DNA of 64,000 bases from positions 372,001 through 436,000 of the forward strand of contig JALGAS010000003.1 of NCBI GenBank assembly GCA_023078685.1, in the 5' to 3' direction. Both the position numbers and the translations under genes were made by a program. Of the stretch, positions 37,942-51,479 are shown piece by piece. The DNA comes from Neopestalotiopsis rosae. Lineage: Eukaryota > Ascomycota > Sordariomycetes > Amphisphaeriales > Sporocadaceae. How positions within the stretch are numbered: the stretch's first letter is position 1; every line of letters starts with the position of its first letter. The notes under the pieces are model-generated. The model searched no databases and was not told where the DNA came from. It saw only the letters and a list, made by a program, of their open reading frames with translations.

Positions 37942-40900
37942 TCATCTTCTGGGAACGCCTCCTCTTCCAAAGTTCCCACCAGAGGCCCAGCCTTGGTTGA
38001 TGCTCTGCTTTACTATCAGTGCAGCAGCTTGCGCCGCAGCCTGGCGCCCCTTTTGTCGGTTACGCTCCTTGAGATAGTTGGCAGCCTCAGGTCGCATTCT
38101 CAGGATTCGCAAAATCATGTCGTCGCTGGGGTCGGCTTGTGCCTCCTTTCGTTTCTCCTCCTTCATCCTCCGCATAGTGCCAAGGTTGCGGCTCATCATG
38201 ATACTCTTGCCTCGCCTGATCGTGCCCATGGAAGCAAACGCCGGGCCAGCAGATCCACCATAGCCTCCAAATGCCGCCGGCGCACCCAGTCGATTGGGGT
38301 TGGCAGAAAGTTGTTGCTGCATGGCCTGCTGAGCACGTTGCGCAGTAGCGGCAGCCATACGCTCGGATGTGTGGATGAGGTGGTCTGTGTTCTCAAAGTA
38401 GAAGAAGTTGAGCGAGGCGAGCTCGTGATACTTAGGCGACTTGAGCGCCTCCGCTGGAACTCCTAATACTTCGCCACTTTCAGCATCTCGAGCGTGAAAG
38501 AACTCAAACAGTAGTTCGAGCCATTTATAGACGACTTCAGCTTCGCGCTCGGTAAGCGGTCTTTGGTTAGAGGGCTTCTCGGACAAGGGCGGCACTAGCA
38601 GAGACTCGATAGCCATGAGAACTTCTTTCCAGAGCCGGGTCATTACAGCCACCATTGTGGCATCGGTGAGTGTGCCCTTCATGATAGCAAAATTCTCGTT
38701 GAAATAGGTGAACAATCCTTGGAGGGCATTCTCAATGTCGGCGGCCGTGACCATGGGTACCCTGGACTGTCTCTTCCACAAACTTGACGCAGATTGTAGC
38801 AGATTACGACCCAACAGATTCCTTAGGGTCTCGTGAGACAGCGTCGCATTGATATGTGTAGTGAGCTACGAGTTGATTAGCTTCATCGAAAACTTCCATG
38901 GCAAAATTGCAGTCGCTTACCTTGTCAGTGATCTTGCGCACCATGTCTCGCTCTGTTCGCTTAAGGTGCCTGAAAGCCTTGCCAAAGTAGAACTGAATAT
39001 CATCACGTTCACCCTCCATGCTTACTCGCACGAGGAGACGTCCCTGTGTGTCGAGATCGAGCCATATCTCTTGCGGTAGATAGTCGCGGAACCCATTCGG
39101 GTCAAGCTTCAAGGTTGTTCTGCCGACAAAATCATGCTCGCCAAACATGTCATAATCCCAGATTGTTGCCACCAGGTTCAATGGACCAGTGACGTTGATG
39201 TCAACAGACTCATCCCATTTGGGGTTCAGGTTCCTCATAATGGTCCTCGTCTTCGCAAGACGTTTCTGATATTCATCACCTAGCACCACGTAGGGATCAC
39301 TTGTTCCGTTGGGGTCGCAGGCCTTAAGGTCCTCTGCTTCGACAATCTTGACAGTGAACACATACTTGGAAGGCCGCTTGACGGCCTTCTTTGGCCCCTC
39401 TGCCTTCTCCAGCACGAGAGCACACGCGTCAACATTGATGAGCTTCTCGAGCTTATCTAATTCTTGCATGGCATACTCAATGTTGTTGAGCTTGACAAGT
39501 GACTACAAATCGTTAGTGCGAGTAGGCGCTACAGTGCAATATGACTTACTTCGGTGTAGAACTGGAATGGTTCAATCTTTTCCTTGTTGTTCCAGGCATC
39601 CTTGGCATATTTCATGAATTTTCCTTGAGTCGTCTGCGCGGCAGCTAAAGCCTCTTGTTCGTCAGCACGAGGCGCGTCCATTTCCGCGTTGAATCTCTTG
39701 TCGACCGTCTCGCAGTATCTTTCCAGGCCATTCGCAAATATCCTCGCCAGAGCCGTCATGAATCTGGCATGGTGGACGTCATTATCCCATTCCAGTTGGA
39801 AGATCTGGTCAGCAGTTTGATTGAAACTCTTGAAAAGGTCAATGATGGAGTGGCTGTGGCGATCTGTGTCCTCCACTTGACCATCATGTCCTGTGCGGAC
39901 CTGGAACTCGTCCTGCTTGATAGCATTGTCCACGATACCAGCAGTGAATACCTCTGCATTGGCAATCCACTTCCACACAAAGTCCACTAGTAGTTCTTCA
40001 ATATCGAACGCGAACGGCTTGCTCGGCAGAGAATTTTGGTGAATCTCCCTGATCGCCACCAACTCCTTGTACAATGCGAATCCATCCTCGGAGCCGAATT
40101 CCTGCCCCTGCTGTTGCGCGTTGGCAATTATAGACTGTATCAATTGGCAGGCATCATTCTCGAAATTTGGGAACATGGTCTCAACCAAAATTGTGAGAGG
40201 GTTGGCGCCCATGATCTCCGGGTTGGACTTGTATCGCTTCTTGATCCTCTCACATAGCTTCACCACTGACTTGCCCAGTTGGACGACATGGGCAAAGTCC
40301 CAGTCCTCTTGCCTCTCGGGGATTTCCTTATCCAAGTAGACACGATACACATTGGCGGCCTGCTCTTTCAGACCTTGTTTTAATTCTTCCGTGAAGGCCT
40401 GTTCCTCTTCTGGCTTGCGAGCGAAACTGGGATCCGCGTAGATGTGCTCCTCCAGAACGAGAAGCATTGGTCCAACCGAGGGAGGTTTAGGCTCGTAACA
40501 AGCCATCAAGGTGGTAAATAGCTCTCTCAGAAGTGCATCATGCAACGTAGTTAACGTGTGCTGATACGCCGCAAAGTCGCGAATCGTCCATCTACTTCTA
40601 TCAATCGTGGCAAGGCTTTCGTTGTACAAGTATATGTGTGGTGGTTTCTTGGCCTCCATGGGCGGAGATTTTACAAAGTTGAACGCTTGGTCAACATCGA
40701 TAGGTGAGGGCCGGGTCTCCTGCGTGGTGTCAGTGTACTTGGCTGCGGCCAGCTCCATAAACACCACCAGTCGCGTGAATTGCGGTATGCGCCAGCGAAC
40801 AGATAACTCCGTGAGAAGGTCCATTGTCAGCTTGGAAAATGGACCAAACTGTTCCTCGTCACCGCCGCGCGCGGCATCATAATCCATGGCATGCTTGGCA

Positions 40901-42183
40901 ATGGTTTTGAAGTATTCCCGAGGATCCAGTGGTATGAAGGTATAATGGGCATCGTCAACACTTCGGATGCTGCTGTTGTCGTCTAGGGACAAGGAGCCGA
41001 GACTGAGCCTGTGATCTAAATTGTATCCCGAATCGGGACTAGAAAGTGCTCGGCTGAAATCAGCAAAAGCTTGATCTTCACCGTACCCGGATGTCGGGCT
41101 CGCGGGCAATGGCTTTTCGAGCATAATGTTGGCGCTCGAAAGTCGTACAAGGTTCGGTTTTGCCGTCAGGATTTCTTTCATCATTGCCGACAGATGTGGT
41201 GCCTCGGCTCGTTTCCATTCCTGGAATGCCTCGTCGACGTCGAAATCGTAACTCTGTAAAGTGCCGTTCATGCCTGCGTTCAAGCGTTGCTGGTACGATT
41301 TCAGGTCTCTCAGCGCAGCGTCTTCTGTCCAATTGGGCCGTTGGCTGTCAATGATGCCTTGCACATCAGTGGGGGTCTTGCCAAACAGATTGGCCACGAA
41401 TAGCACTAATGGCATGTCCTTGACATCGTGCGTAAGCGGCACGTCGACCTCGATATATTTGCCGCCATCCTGGCCAGTGTCGACAAAGAGGTTCTGGTCG
41501 TTGGTTAGGAGCTTATTTTCCAGCGTTTTGAGGCGGCTCATGAGCTCCGGCTTGTCTCGATCGCTTCCCATGTCTCTCAAAACATTGCCTACCAAACGCA
41601 CGAACATGGCAACGTGTCGGTCGACGAGTAATTTCCAGGAATCATCCATCGCCGGGGCACCTGCTCCCGGGCGACACGACTTGGTAGCGGCACTGTAGAA
41701 TGTCATGACGACACCCTCCAGCTTTCGATCCTTGTCTATAAGCTTCTGCATAGCAGGGCTTCCAAAACTGTTGTATGCTTCGGCGAACGATCTTTTGATG
41801 TCGGGATCACCGTATCCTGGCGCCGTTTCTGAGCCTGCCATGACACCAGCCATGCGTCGTTCTAAATACTTGCGAAAGTTATGCGGAAGTTTGACGCTCG
41901 TAGAGCCTTGGGGCAGGAGGTCCTTGACCAAGTCCGTGGCCACAGAGGTGTAAGCTCTTTGCCGCGGCTTTGGGGCTGGGACAAACTGTTTCTGCTTTCG
42001 CTTTGGCTGTAATAGATAGTTGAGGTAGGCGACTCGGAGGGAGTACGTAAAGGCATCGTCATACTGGACGTCGACCCTGCGAACACTCGCGTTTGAGCCC
42101 GATCGCGCTCGTCGATCGCCATGCTGTATACTGTCGATACGGCGGTTGATGGCGCCGCCGCCATAGTAGGATTGTCTCGACAT
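37942..42183 (-). CDS. UNC13/Git1-like MUN + C2 domain protein
   Basis: Predicted exons (minus) are 42183-39550, 39502-38921 and 38865-37942, giving 1,379 residues. Introns are 47 and 55 nt. ATG 42183 is the first true ATG; the frame upstream begins with TTG. The N-terminal region contains a conserved block (DAFTYSLRVAYLNYLLQPKRK). A long helical MUN/MHD1 region follows at roughly 560-870. A C2 domain sits at ~917-1040 (YVFTVKIVEAEDLKACDPNG, SDPYVVLGDEYQKRLAKT, NPKWDESVDI), with Asp residues placed as in Ca2+/lipid-binding C2 loops. An MHD2-like helical part follows, then a basic Gly/Arg tail ending GRGGVPRR. This architecture matches fungal homologues of Munc13 such as fission yeast Git1, which is needed for glucose/cAMP signalling. 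A role in membrane-proximal signalling or vesicle priming is inferred by family. Confidence 0.88.
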
Positions 42184-45100
42184 TCTCTGGGCCCCTTCTG
42201 ATCGTCCAGAACTTGTGGGTAATTTTATGATCGCTGGTAGTCGCAAGAAATGCCAACCGTCATGTTCTGCTGGACTGTCTCGTGAGACATTCGTTGGGGC
42301 GGCGCGGTCTGAGCCTCTCGAAAGACGCCGTCCGGCGCGAAAGTTTTGTGGGAGGTTGTCTATTCACGGGGGGTCATGCGCGGGCGGCTTCCGGCTTCTG
42401 GAAGTTTTGGTCGAAGGAGGGGTGGTCGGGTTATCAAAGCTGACGAATCTCGAGGAAATAAAGTAGTTTTAGGTGATTATGCACAGGTTGTATTTGCAAC
42501 GATGGGGACACTGGTACTGATGTAGCGCAACGTCATCCCGCGACCTCACTCATCCCGGACCTGGCGAAAAGGGGATCGGGGAGGGGCCACAGCGGCACGG
42601 ATTGAGGACTGGCGTCAAACTGCCGCTTCGAAAGTTGCGGCCAATCGTCACGTCCGCGGGTACTTGTGCAGTTTTTTAGGGCGTCCTTATGCCAATCTGC
42701 GGCCGGCCGACCACACAAAGTTCAACTCGCACGAAGGTATGGACTGGATCTCATTACGGGACACACAAACAAAGTGTCTGTTTTTCTTTCTGTCCTTCGC
42801 CTTTTTCTTCTGATTGAGACTTTGTGCCGCGGCGTCACGCGATCCCCGTATACGGGCTCAGGTCTGCCCCTCCTTACCTGCCCAAGTAAAGCTCGTGTTC
42901 CTCTTCCACCGCTATTTGACTTGTAAGGTAGGCACGATTAAGGTGAAATGTTGGGCTGATCTAGGCATGCTACTGTACGTGAAGGTATTATTCAATTTGG
43001 TAAACCCAAAGCAAGGTAGTCCGTAGGGCCGATTGATGTCAATAACAAAACAAAATGGTAAAGCTGCATTATAGTATCGCACATGTGCTAAGAACAACAA
43101 CATAGATTCCAACTTGACATCCTGGTTTCTACTTCAAAGTGCCCATCTGAGTTAACTAACCTAGACAACTTGGCTCAAAGCCAAAAATGTTTCTTTACCT
43201 TCAATCTGGTGGAGAATGGAAGCACATGTTGCAAGACGGCCCAGACGAGCCAGAGCAAGCGCCCGCCCGCAAAAACCCACTGTCTCGTCACCACCTTTGA
43301 TGCTAAATTAGTGTAGACGCCCACGTCCAAGCTGCCCGGGACCCTGCTTGTAATGCTTGTTGCCCAACCAGATGACACAAGATTGGGCGTTCATACTAGG
43401 TCCTAAAAGGTTGCGTTTTATAGTCCTTCGTGGTTCCATACTCTGACCATTCTATTGGTCCCTGAGCCTACCTGAGTAAATACCCGAGTACATACTACAC
43501 ATAATCTGCTATGTATTAAATATGCGCCTTCAAAGCACGTTGTTCGAATTGGCCTTGTTTTTTATTTTTTCAAGTTTGAGAGATACCGTGTTGCGCCAGC
43601 GCTCGTCCTAATTAGGCCTACCACGCAATTCGAGGGACCAATATGGACGGAACAAGAGCAAACAGGGGGGCGCAATCAATTGGAGATGATGGTGCATTGA
43701 TCATCCACAGGTTGGAACTTTGCGCTGATCAGGAAGCGCAGCCGAATGGAACGCGCACTCGGCACCTGGATGGAGCTGGAGATAGGCAGTTTCTGTTGCA
43801 GAAGATATGGGTATACCAAGACACCAATGACTTTGACAGAAACGCACGGGTATCAGTCAAGATATCAAGGTCTGCCCTCGCAAAAACGTGCAGGCAGAGA
43901 TACATTGTGTATTTGTTGACTTCATGTACGGAGATTCCGAGCTGTTCGTAACCCCTAAAGGTAAAGCGCTGCTGGTTCACCAACCTAGCTAGAGCTAAGG
44001 TATTTAGGTACCTCATGTAGGCAGGGACTTCCTAGGTAAGATTTGGTAGGCGCATGTATGTCCGTTCTGCTGCACCGTTGCAGTAATCAATCAGCTGTTA
44101 TTGTTGTGATATGGGCAGACTTTAACATAGTGACGTGCTTACTACTGAATACGTCCTTACATTATAACCTTGTATATATGGGATTCTATTATCTAGACAC
44201 ATATTTTATGTCCTTGCCTCAAGTGTTAGGTGGGTGCCAGTTGTTGCGATCTGGAAGCTTTCTTTGGGTTGCTACACATTCCGTCGTTCAAAAGAGGATG
44301 AAAGGTCTGGTTGCTGTACAAGCGTGCTCCGTATAACAGACGTTGCATACCTAGGTGAATCAGAGAAATAAGAGGAAGGCACTTTCATCCTCTGTTACAA
44401 AGTCGTGTCATACGCAGGTTGTTTGACATCATCTTTGGTTCCAGATGCGGCAACCACTGGGGGCTTTGCATTCTTGGGCCTTTTGCATCCTCCATTGACC
44501 AACTTGCTACTCCTCCCGTGTGCTGCATCGAACAAACTACATACATTGGTTTCTCCCGGTGCAATAAACTTACACATGTTCAAGCAACCCAGCGCGACTG
44601 GACACGTACGAGCTGATCCATCACGCCCAGACTACTTATTGTGTTATCAGACCTTTGGATAGCTTACGAGCGTAGTTTTTACGGAATTCTTTAATAAAAA
44701 GTCCTGCGTCGCGTCCCCCTGGCCGCGTGCTTGTGCCTGCATGACCTTGCCCGTATCACAAGACAACGACCGCAAGCAGTCGCAATAGTCACGACCAACG
44801 ACAACCGCCACTTATTCAAGTACCGATTCTCCAGAGGGTCCAAATACACGCCTGAGCCGCAGCATTATCTGGGGACCAAACAGTCAGTAGTCATCAGTCA
44901 CGCACAAGTTCAGTGCAGTTCGTTGCTGTCCACTGCAGTTCCATTTCTCATTTCGCTTCATGGGCGCAAGGCCCAGCAACTAAGCCGGCAGGGTCCCCTC
45001 CCTAGTGCTCCAGACAGAGCGACAGCCACCAGATGGGCGCCGCTAGATCGATTCGACGGACCCCGCTAGAAAGACAACCTCAGAAACCTTACAAGATTGG

Positions 45101-45297
45101 CTGCGCGACGAACGACCCCCCCACGAAGTACATCTATCTCATAGGCAGACGACATTGTGCCGCACGTCACAGATTCCTGCACTCTCCCTCCTCTATGGTA
45201 GCCTCCCTGTCAGATTGCTGTAATCGGTCGCGACGACGACGGCGAACATAACTACTCCCTTTGCAGCTGTCTCCCTCGCGGGCAGCTCTATGCGACC
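42184..45297. other. 3.1-kb divergent intergenic region
   Basis: It lies between the UNC13-like gene (minus) and the ArfGAP gene (plus). The open frames here are short and unremarkable. A cluster of AGGTA/CCTAGG motifs occurs at 43984-44050 and a further copy at about 44349. No tRNA or transposon is recognised. Confidence 0.5.
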
Positions 45298-48200
45298 ATG
45301 GGTGTTGTCGGCAGTAAACCCGACGATGGCTCAGCCGTCGCCCTCAGGGATCAGAATCGATGTTGGTCTCTCCTCCCTCTACTGGTCTTGAAGCCTCTCT
45401 TGCGGTCGCAAACTCTCGTGAATGTGTCTCGGCTGACCCAGAACCTTTTACCAGTATCAATCTCCTCTCTCGTCATTTCAAACCCTCGAAAGCGCAGCGC
45501 TATCACCATTGTTCCCAATGCATTCCCAGCAACCAAAGTTACTGCTACGCGAACGTCGGGAGACCTAGGCCCAGTAGAGTTTATACAGGTTGGTGGCATA
45601 CATCTAGAACGGAAGAGGTTCAATATCCCGCGCACGTCTCTAACTCCGCTGCTGCAGGACACGGAACCCTCCCTGACGCCAAACTTCTTACTCAAGTTGA
45701 ACAACGATGACGAACTTGTCTTCACCTTTACCTTTGTCATTCGGCAAGATGCCAGCAGCGTTGCTGCCGCAGATACTCACATCAATGGCTTAACATACGT
45801 GTATGCCTCAAACAGCAGAGAGGTCGAGAATCTAGTCACGCGAGAGTTCCATGCCGATCCGAATCTACACAAGAATGCCAATGTCGAATTGGTCGGAGAC
45901 TTCAACACCGGAGGCAGTCCCTCTGTAAGCTTCGAATGGTCGTGGAAATGGAAACCACCAAAACCCTTGGAGGATCGTGGCGGTGGATACAGAAACGCTT
46001 GCAGTGTACGTTACTATCAACTGACCTTTGACCACAAACCTCGATGTTAATGATTATCCAGTTCGTCGAGTACGACCACAGAGCTCACAAGTTGGTTGCT
46101 TTGGCCAGCTTCTCCTTCTGGGTTGCCAGTGAGTTACCGTCGTTGTCCCCTGGAAGGGCTGTCTGCCTGTATGCTAATTGGAGTATCAGATACTTCCACA
46201 GTCCTTTCCCAACCGAGCTCACCATCGCCAGTCTTCCAATTGGCGGTTCCTCCGAAAATCCGCATAGCCTCAGCGCAGTCAGTTGATTCGCGGATAAGCG
46301 AGGTGGATGAGCCAAGCTCTCCACTGAACCTACAGCCAGACATGATTCCAATAGCTCCTGTAGAAACCAATGTGTCGCAGATCAAAGTCGACGTGGTTTG
46401 CCCGCGACCTGGAGACGACATGACCGTCAGCGACGATGGCCCCGTTTTCCGCGCCACGATCAAGGCATTGGAACAAAAGACTGGAAACATGAGAACACAA
46501 ATGAAGAGAGTTCTCAAGAAGGCCGAACAAGCGCACGCTGCCCAGATCGAAGCCAATGATGCCTTTGCCAGTTTCGTCGAAAGCCTGCGGGAGGCGTCCA
46601 GCACCAATGCCAATGCCGTACAACCGGCTATCGACCATTACTTTGACAAGATTTCGCGGGAGATCCTGGCTTACGAACGGCTTAACGCCGCAAACTTGCA
46701 AAAGACGATCATTGACCCTATCAGTAAACTATACACTTATGATATCAAACAGGCAGAAAGCAAGAAGAGAGATTTTGAGGAAGACAGCAAAGATTACTAT
46801 GCTTACGTTTCTCGCTATCTGGGTCAGCGACAGGACTCAGTCAAGGCTAAGAAGCTAGTCGACAGCGACAACAAGTACCAGACCAAACGGCGGAACTTTG
46901 AGCTCAAACGATTCGATTATTCTTCCTTTGTACAGGACTTACATGGGGGCCGCAAGGAACAGGAGGTCCTGTCGCATCTCACCAAGTATGCTGACACCCA
47001 AGCGCGGAATTTTCTGACTACGGCAAAGAAAATTGATGGCCTGCTCCCACAACTCGAGGCTCTCTCGAATCAGGTACAAGAAGCAGACAAGGAGTTTCAG
47101 TATCAACGACGCGAGCGGGAAGAGAAGAGGAGAGTTCTCGAGAAAAGCAACCTTCAGTATAACGAACCGGAGACTGTGGCTTCAGCCACGAGCCCGGCTC
47201 CTGTCTCGATGTCTTCAGCGGCAAACGGTACCTCATATGCCTCCGACTCTGAAATCGGACGGGCAGACAGTACTAGCTCTCAGCTGAAAGCTGTTCTCAC
47301 GGGTAGCTCAGGCACCACAATGACACCAGGAGTTGAGCTTTCAAGATCGCCCGGAAGTCTAGGTCAGGCCTCGGTCGGTAGTCCGTCACAAGCATCCAAA
47401 TTCAGGGGCATTCGTGATTTGGAAGAGAGAGATTTCTCTCAATCTCTCGGGTTTGACAAGAGCACATCACACAGAAAAGAGGGTCTACTATGGGCACTCA
47501 ACCGACCCGGAAGTCATGTCGATCCACGTGCATTGACGAAGCAGCAAGGATGGCACAAGTAAGTTGTTCTGGTGCGCGTACAGGGCTAGGACTGACATTT
47601 CATAGGTTCTGGGTGGTGCTTGATCAAGGAAAACTCTCCGAGTATAGTAACTGGAAACAAAAGCTGGATCTGCACATGGACCCAATCGATCTCCGCCTGG
47701 CATCTGTTCGTGAAGCCAGAAATGCCGAGCGGCGGTTCTGTTTTGAAGTAATTACACCACACTTCAAACGAGTATATCAAGCTACCTCTGACGAAGACAT
47801 GAACAATTGGATCATGTCAATTAACAATGCACTGCAAAGCGCAGTCGAGGGACGCGGGATCAGAGATCTGCCGACAACATCCTCCTCGTCCACTAGTGAT
47901 TCAACCGCCTTTAAACGAGACATTGGGTCTGTGTTGACAGGAAAAAGTACATCACTCAACCATGGCCACGGACACCAAGGCAATTCAGCGGCAGGTATTC
48001 CTACTCGGCGAATCACTGTTGGCGCCCGACCACCGGCCTCCCAGAGACCCGCAAGCAGTACCTTCGATGACAGCCCAGATAAATTGCTGCAAATGTTGCG
48101 AGATCACGACCAAGGAAATCTGTGGTGTGCTGACTGTGGCAGTGGGGCCAAGGTTGAATGGGTCTCTATCAATCTGGCCATTATTCTATGTATCGAGTGC

Positions 48201-48932
48201 AGCGGAATTCATCGATCTCTGGGCACTCATATCAGCAAAGTCCGCTCTCTAACACTCGACATCACGTCGTTCACGCCCGATATCATCGAGTTGCTCCTTC
48301 TTGTTGGAAATCGAGTCTCAAATATGGTTTGGGAGGCGAGATTGGAGGCCGGTATCAAGCCAGGCCCTCAAGCTTCGCGAGAGCAGCGACTGAGATTTAT
48401 CACGGCCAAGTATGTTGACAGGGCGTACGTCGAACCGATTTCAGCAACTCTATCAAGGTACCCTTCAGCAGACGAGACTCTTCTTGCAGCGATCAAACGC
48501 AACGAGATTCAGCAGGTTATCTACGCCTTGGCGCTCAGGGCCAATCCAAACGTGCTCGATAAGTCTCGTGGCACGCATGCCGTATTTCTGGCCCTGGCAG
48601 CTGCAGACCCAGCTTCACCTTCTCCTTCGACAACGCCTCCAGGACGCAGCGACACGGACAGTCCAATCAAGCCATTCCCGGTTGCTGAGATGTTGGTCCA
48701 GAATGGAGCAGAGGTGCCTGCCAGCATGCCTGCTTTCCCTCTTAGTCACAGCGCCCAGCTGTACATTGAAGCCAAACGTGGTCGTACCGCCGCTATTGAT
48801 GCGCCAGGCGTACCGATGCCGTCGAGCTTAAGCCCTAGTCCCAGCGAGAGGGGCCGTCGGGATAAGGACCGGTTGCAAAAGCGCATCAGTGCAGGAGGCT
48901 ACTTGGCGACGTCGCCGATTCCCGAACGATAG
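45298..48932 (+). CDS. BAR-PH-ArfGAP protein (Arf GTPase-activating protein)
   Basis: Predicted exons are 45298-45361, 45455-45588, 45658-46005, 46062-46128, 46190-47558 and 47606-48932, giving 1,102 residues. The first two introns (93 and 69 nt) use GTTGGT donors but have good ctgac/ctaac branch points and CAG acceptors. Both lengths are multiples of three and contain no stop. Removal gives the coherent reading RDQNRLSISSLVISNPRKR and EFIQDTEPS. A BAR-like helical region spans ~287-525 (IKALEQKTGNMRTQMKRVLK onward). A PH domain at ~620-735 (KEGLLWALNRPGS, WVVLDQGKLSEYSNWK) is split by the 47-nt intron 5. An ArfGAP zinc finger lies at ~821-940: CADCGSGAKVEWVSINLAIILCIEC has the C-X2-C-X16-C-X2-C spacing and the catalytic Arg follows in SGIHRSLG. 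The C-terminus has ankyrin-like traces. The protein should bind curved membrane and stimulate GTP hydrolysis on Arf. Confidence 0.9.
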
Positions 48933-51479
48933 AGTCGTCGGGCGACGATGTCGAGTTCTCCAGCGGCCTCGCTGGCGGCTGTGCCCTTGCTTGCCGCGCC
49001 TTTTCTGGAGTCATCGTCCTCTCCCGAGAGAGGACGCCGGCCAAGGCGCAGATCTAGCATTGGACGATAGAAACGGCGTTTGCAGCTCCCATTTGTGACC
49101 GAGAGCCCGACGTGTTCGGTGACGCTATCTGCTTTTTGTCTACCCGTTCTTCCTCTCTGTCCCGGTGGCGAAAGCCTATCGCCGCCTTCTTCTCCCTGTA
49201 CAAATTCTTCCACAACTAGTTCAGCTCCTCGACTTGATGTTCCCTTCAGCTTTAGTAGTGGGCTGGGCTGGGATTCATCATCCATCATGACATTGCGTTC
49301 ACGGCATCATTTGGGCGCGGCGTCGGGGGTATTTTGAATGACGGGAGGGTATCTAGTTATATATGGAACGCATGGATAGGACAATAATCGTAATCAGTGT
49401 ACGATTCTAGAAGGGATGAATTGAATTTTTCTTCTTCTCGATCACCAATCAAGATTGACAGAGTTCCACTGTTTCTGTGATATTATGAACTTCCATGTAA
49501 ATGCCAACGCAAAGGGAAGCTCTGCTGCGGCCGATATCATAGCTGATTGTGAAGCCTAGAGCTGAAGAGACGAGGGGCTTAGTGTTCGACAATTAGGCAC
49601 CGAAAACAATACGAGGTTTGGCAACGCTGGAGTTCACTCTACGAAATAAATGTATAGATATATATAAACTTTGCAGTTGGCAATACATGAAATGTAGGAC
49701 TGCTTTTCATATGCATCTTTCACTCTTATGCCATAAGTTTTCTATGGCTCAGGTGGGAAGCCTGCAAACCATTGTTGTGTGAATTCTCACAAATCCGAGT
49801 CTGCCACAATTAGCCTGGATTTGTGTTGTTTCCCCCTCTGAGACTGATTCAGTGGGTTTCTGTTGTAAGAAACTTTCGATGAAGCAGAGCGTATGTTACA
49901 CCACTTGGGTTTGGGATTCGGGCTTCGAACTCGGTATCCTGTCCAGCCTGGGGACGAGGGAAGACGGGGCCCGCCTTTTTGGAGTGGTTTGTAGCCTGGG
50001 TGCACTATTACAGAGTATGTCAAGTCTGTACAGAGTACTCGTCAGGCTACAGCCTACATTACTCCAAGTCCAAGACATCCCTAACCTACATGACTTACAT
50101 GATAGATTGAGGTATATCGTAGGCTGAGCGCGATCATGGCTGTGAGTGCGCGACTCGGCGCTGGAAGAGTCATCAGCCAGTCGAGTCACGCATCTGCTTG
50201 GGTTCAGGGTGCATGTATCCTGGTCTGCGCCGGTGAGCGACCCTTTGGAAGGATGCTTTTAGCGGAGCCTCGAGGCTGCAGCCTGCACGTTGCGCCATCA
50301 TGCTCAAAAAGACCTGGGCCCATCTACACGGCATCAATCTACTACTATGTACCACTGTGCGTGCCGGGTACAGTTGTTCCAAAATGCCCACCTGAAAGAA
50401 TCCGATGGCCTGACTGCTGCCTCCTGCCTCCTGCCTCCTACACTGCCCGTACCCAGTGACTTTGGAGCTTCCTATGACGACTCTCTCATGGCTAGGTGGG
50501 TAAAAGTAGGGCAAGTTGGTAGTGGTTGTAGTAGGTGAGTAACATAATATGGCAGTATGGAAATGTACGTAGTGCTTTTTGGTCAAAGGGCAGCAGACCA
50601 TAAGGACGTCATCTGATGTATTCCGTCTGTGACCGCATAGCCCACTCGTGGACAGACGGCACTATGGCAGACAGGGCGGCTGGCGGAAGGGGGTCCTTTC
50701 CCACCCCAGAAAGCCCTTACCTTTTTACCATACCATGAGCCATGAGCTACGATCTAGGCGGCGCAAAACGGCAAATGTGGGCAACATGGTCAGTCGATGC
50801 GGACATGCATTTTGTCATCGCCCCGTCCATGGGCACATGGGAAATCTCCACCAGGAGCGCCATCGCCCATGGTCCAAAGGGAGCCAAAGGGAGCTTGCAC
50901 TGGGCTTGGGTGGGTAAACCAAAGGTGAGGTAGGCCCGTTAGCTTTTTAGTAGCCTGGATCGGGACGTGGGTTGGTTCGCCAGGCCGGGGGTGTCCTTCC
51001 CTTCCAGCTTCTCTTAAGGCTTCCGGTCCAGATTATGTTAGCTACCTTAGGGTGACCAATCGTCTCTTCACCATCCTTCTCGCTTATGGTCCGCCCATTT
51101 GAACTGATCGAAGAGAGAAAGAGCAGAGCTAGGAACCCCCAGACCAGAGCTTTTTCCTGCCCTGCGATACGACAACCCATCGTCACTTCCATCACAGTCA
51201 GACCCATCAATACGTACTTAGATTACACGCACCTCAGCTCAACTCCAGGCTACCACGCCCGTGACGATAATTCCTCATCCTTTCCCCCGTCATAACATTA
51301 GAGGCCCGCGCGCGGACTCGCTCCCCGGCTCCCCGCAGAAGCCTATTATACGTAACTGCCTTCAGACACTCCTGGTAGCCTACGATTGATCCTCTCCATT
51401 ACTCCGGCACCCCGGATCAGATCTGAGCTCAACCTCACGCGTTTGCGCAGCTGCCTTTTCATCTGCCCGGGATTCCAGC
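48933..51479. other. Intergenic region downstream of the ArfGAP gene
   Basis: The first 400 bp (48933-49337) are G+C-richer than the following UTR-like sequence. They stay open in the ArfGAP frame apart from TAG codons at 48930 and 49068, and also carry a 129-codon minus-strand frame (49288-48899). After 49340 the sequence is A+T-richer and ordinary. No other gene is visible up to the kinase start. Confidence 0.4.
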
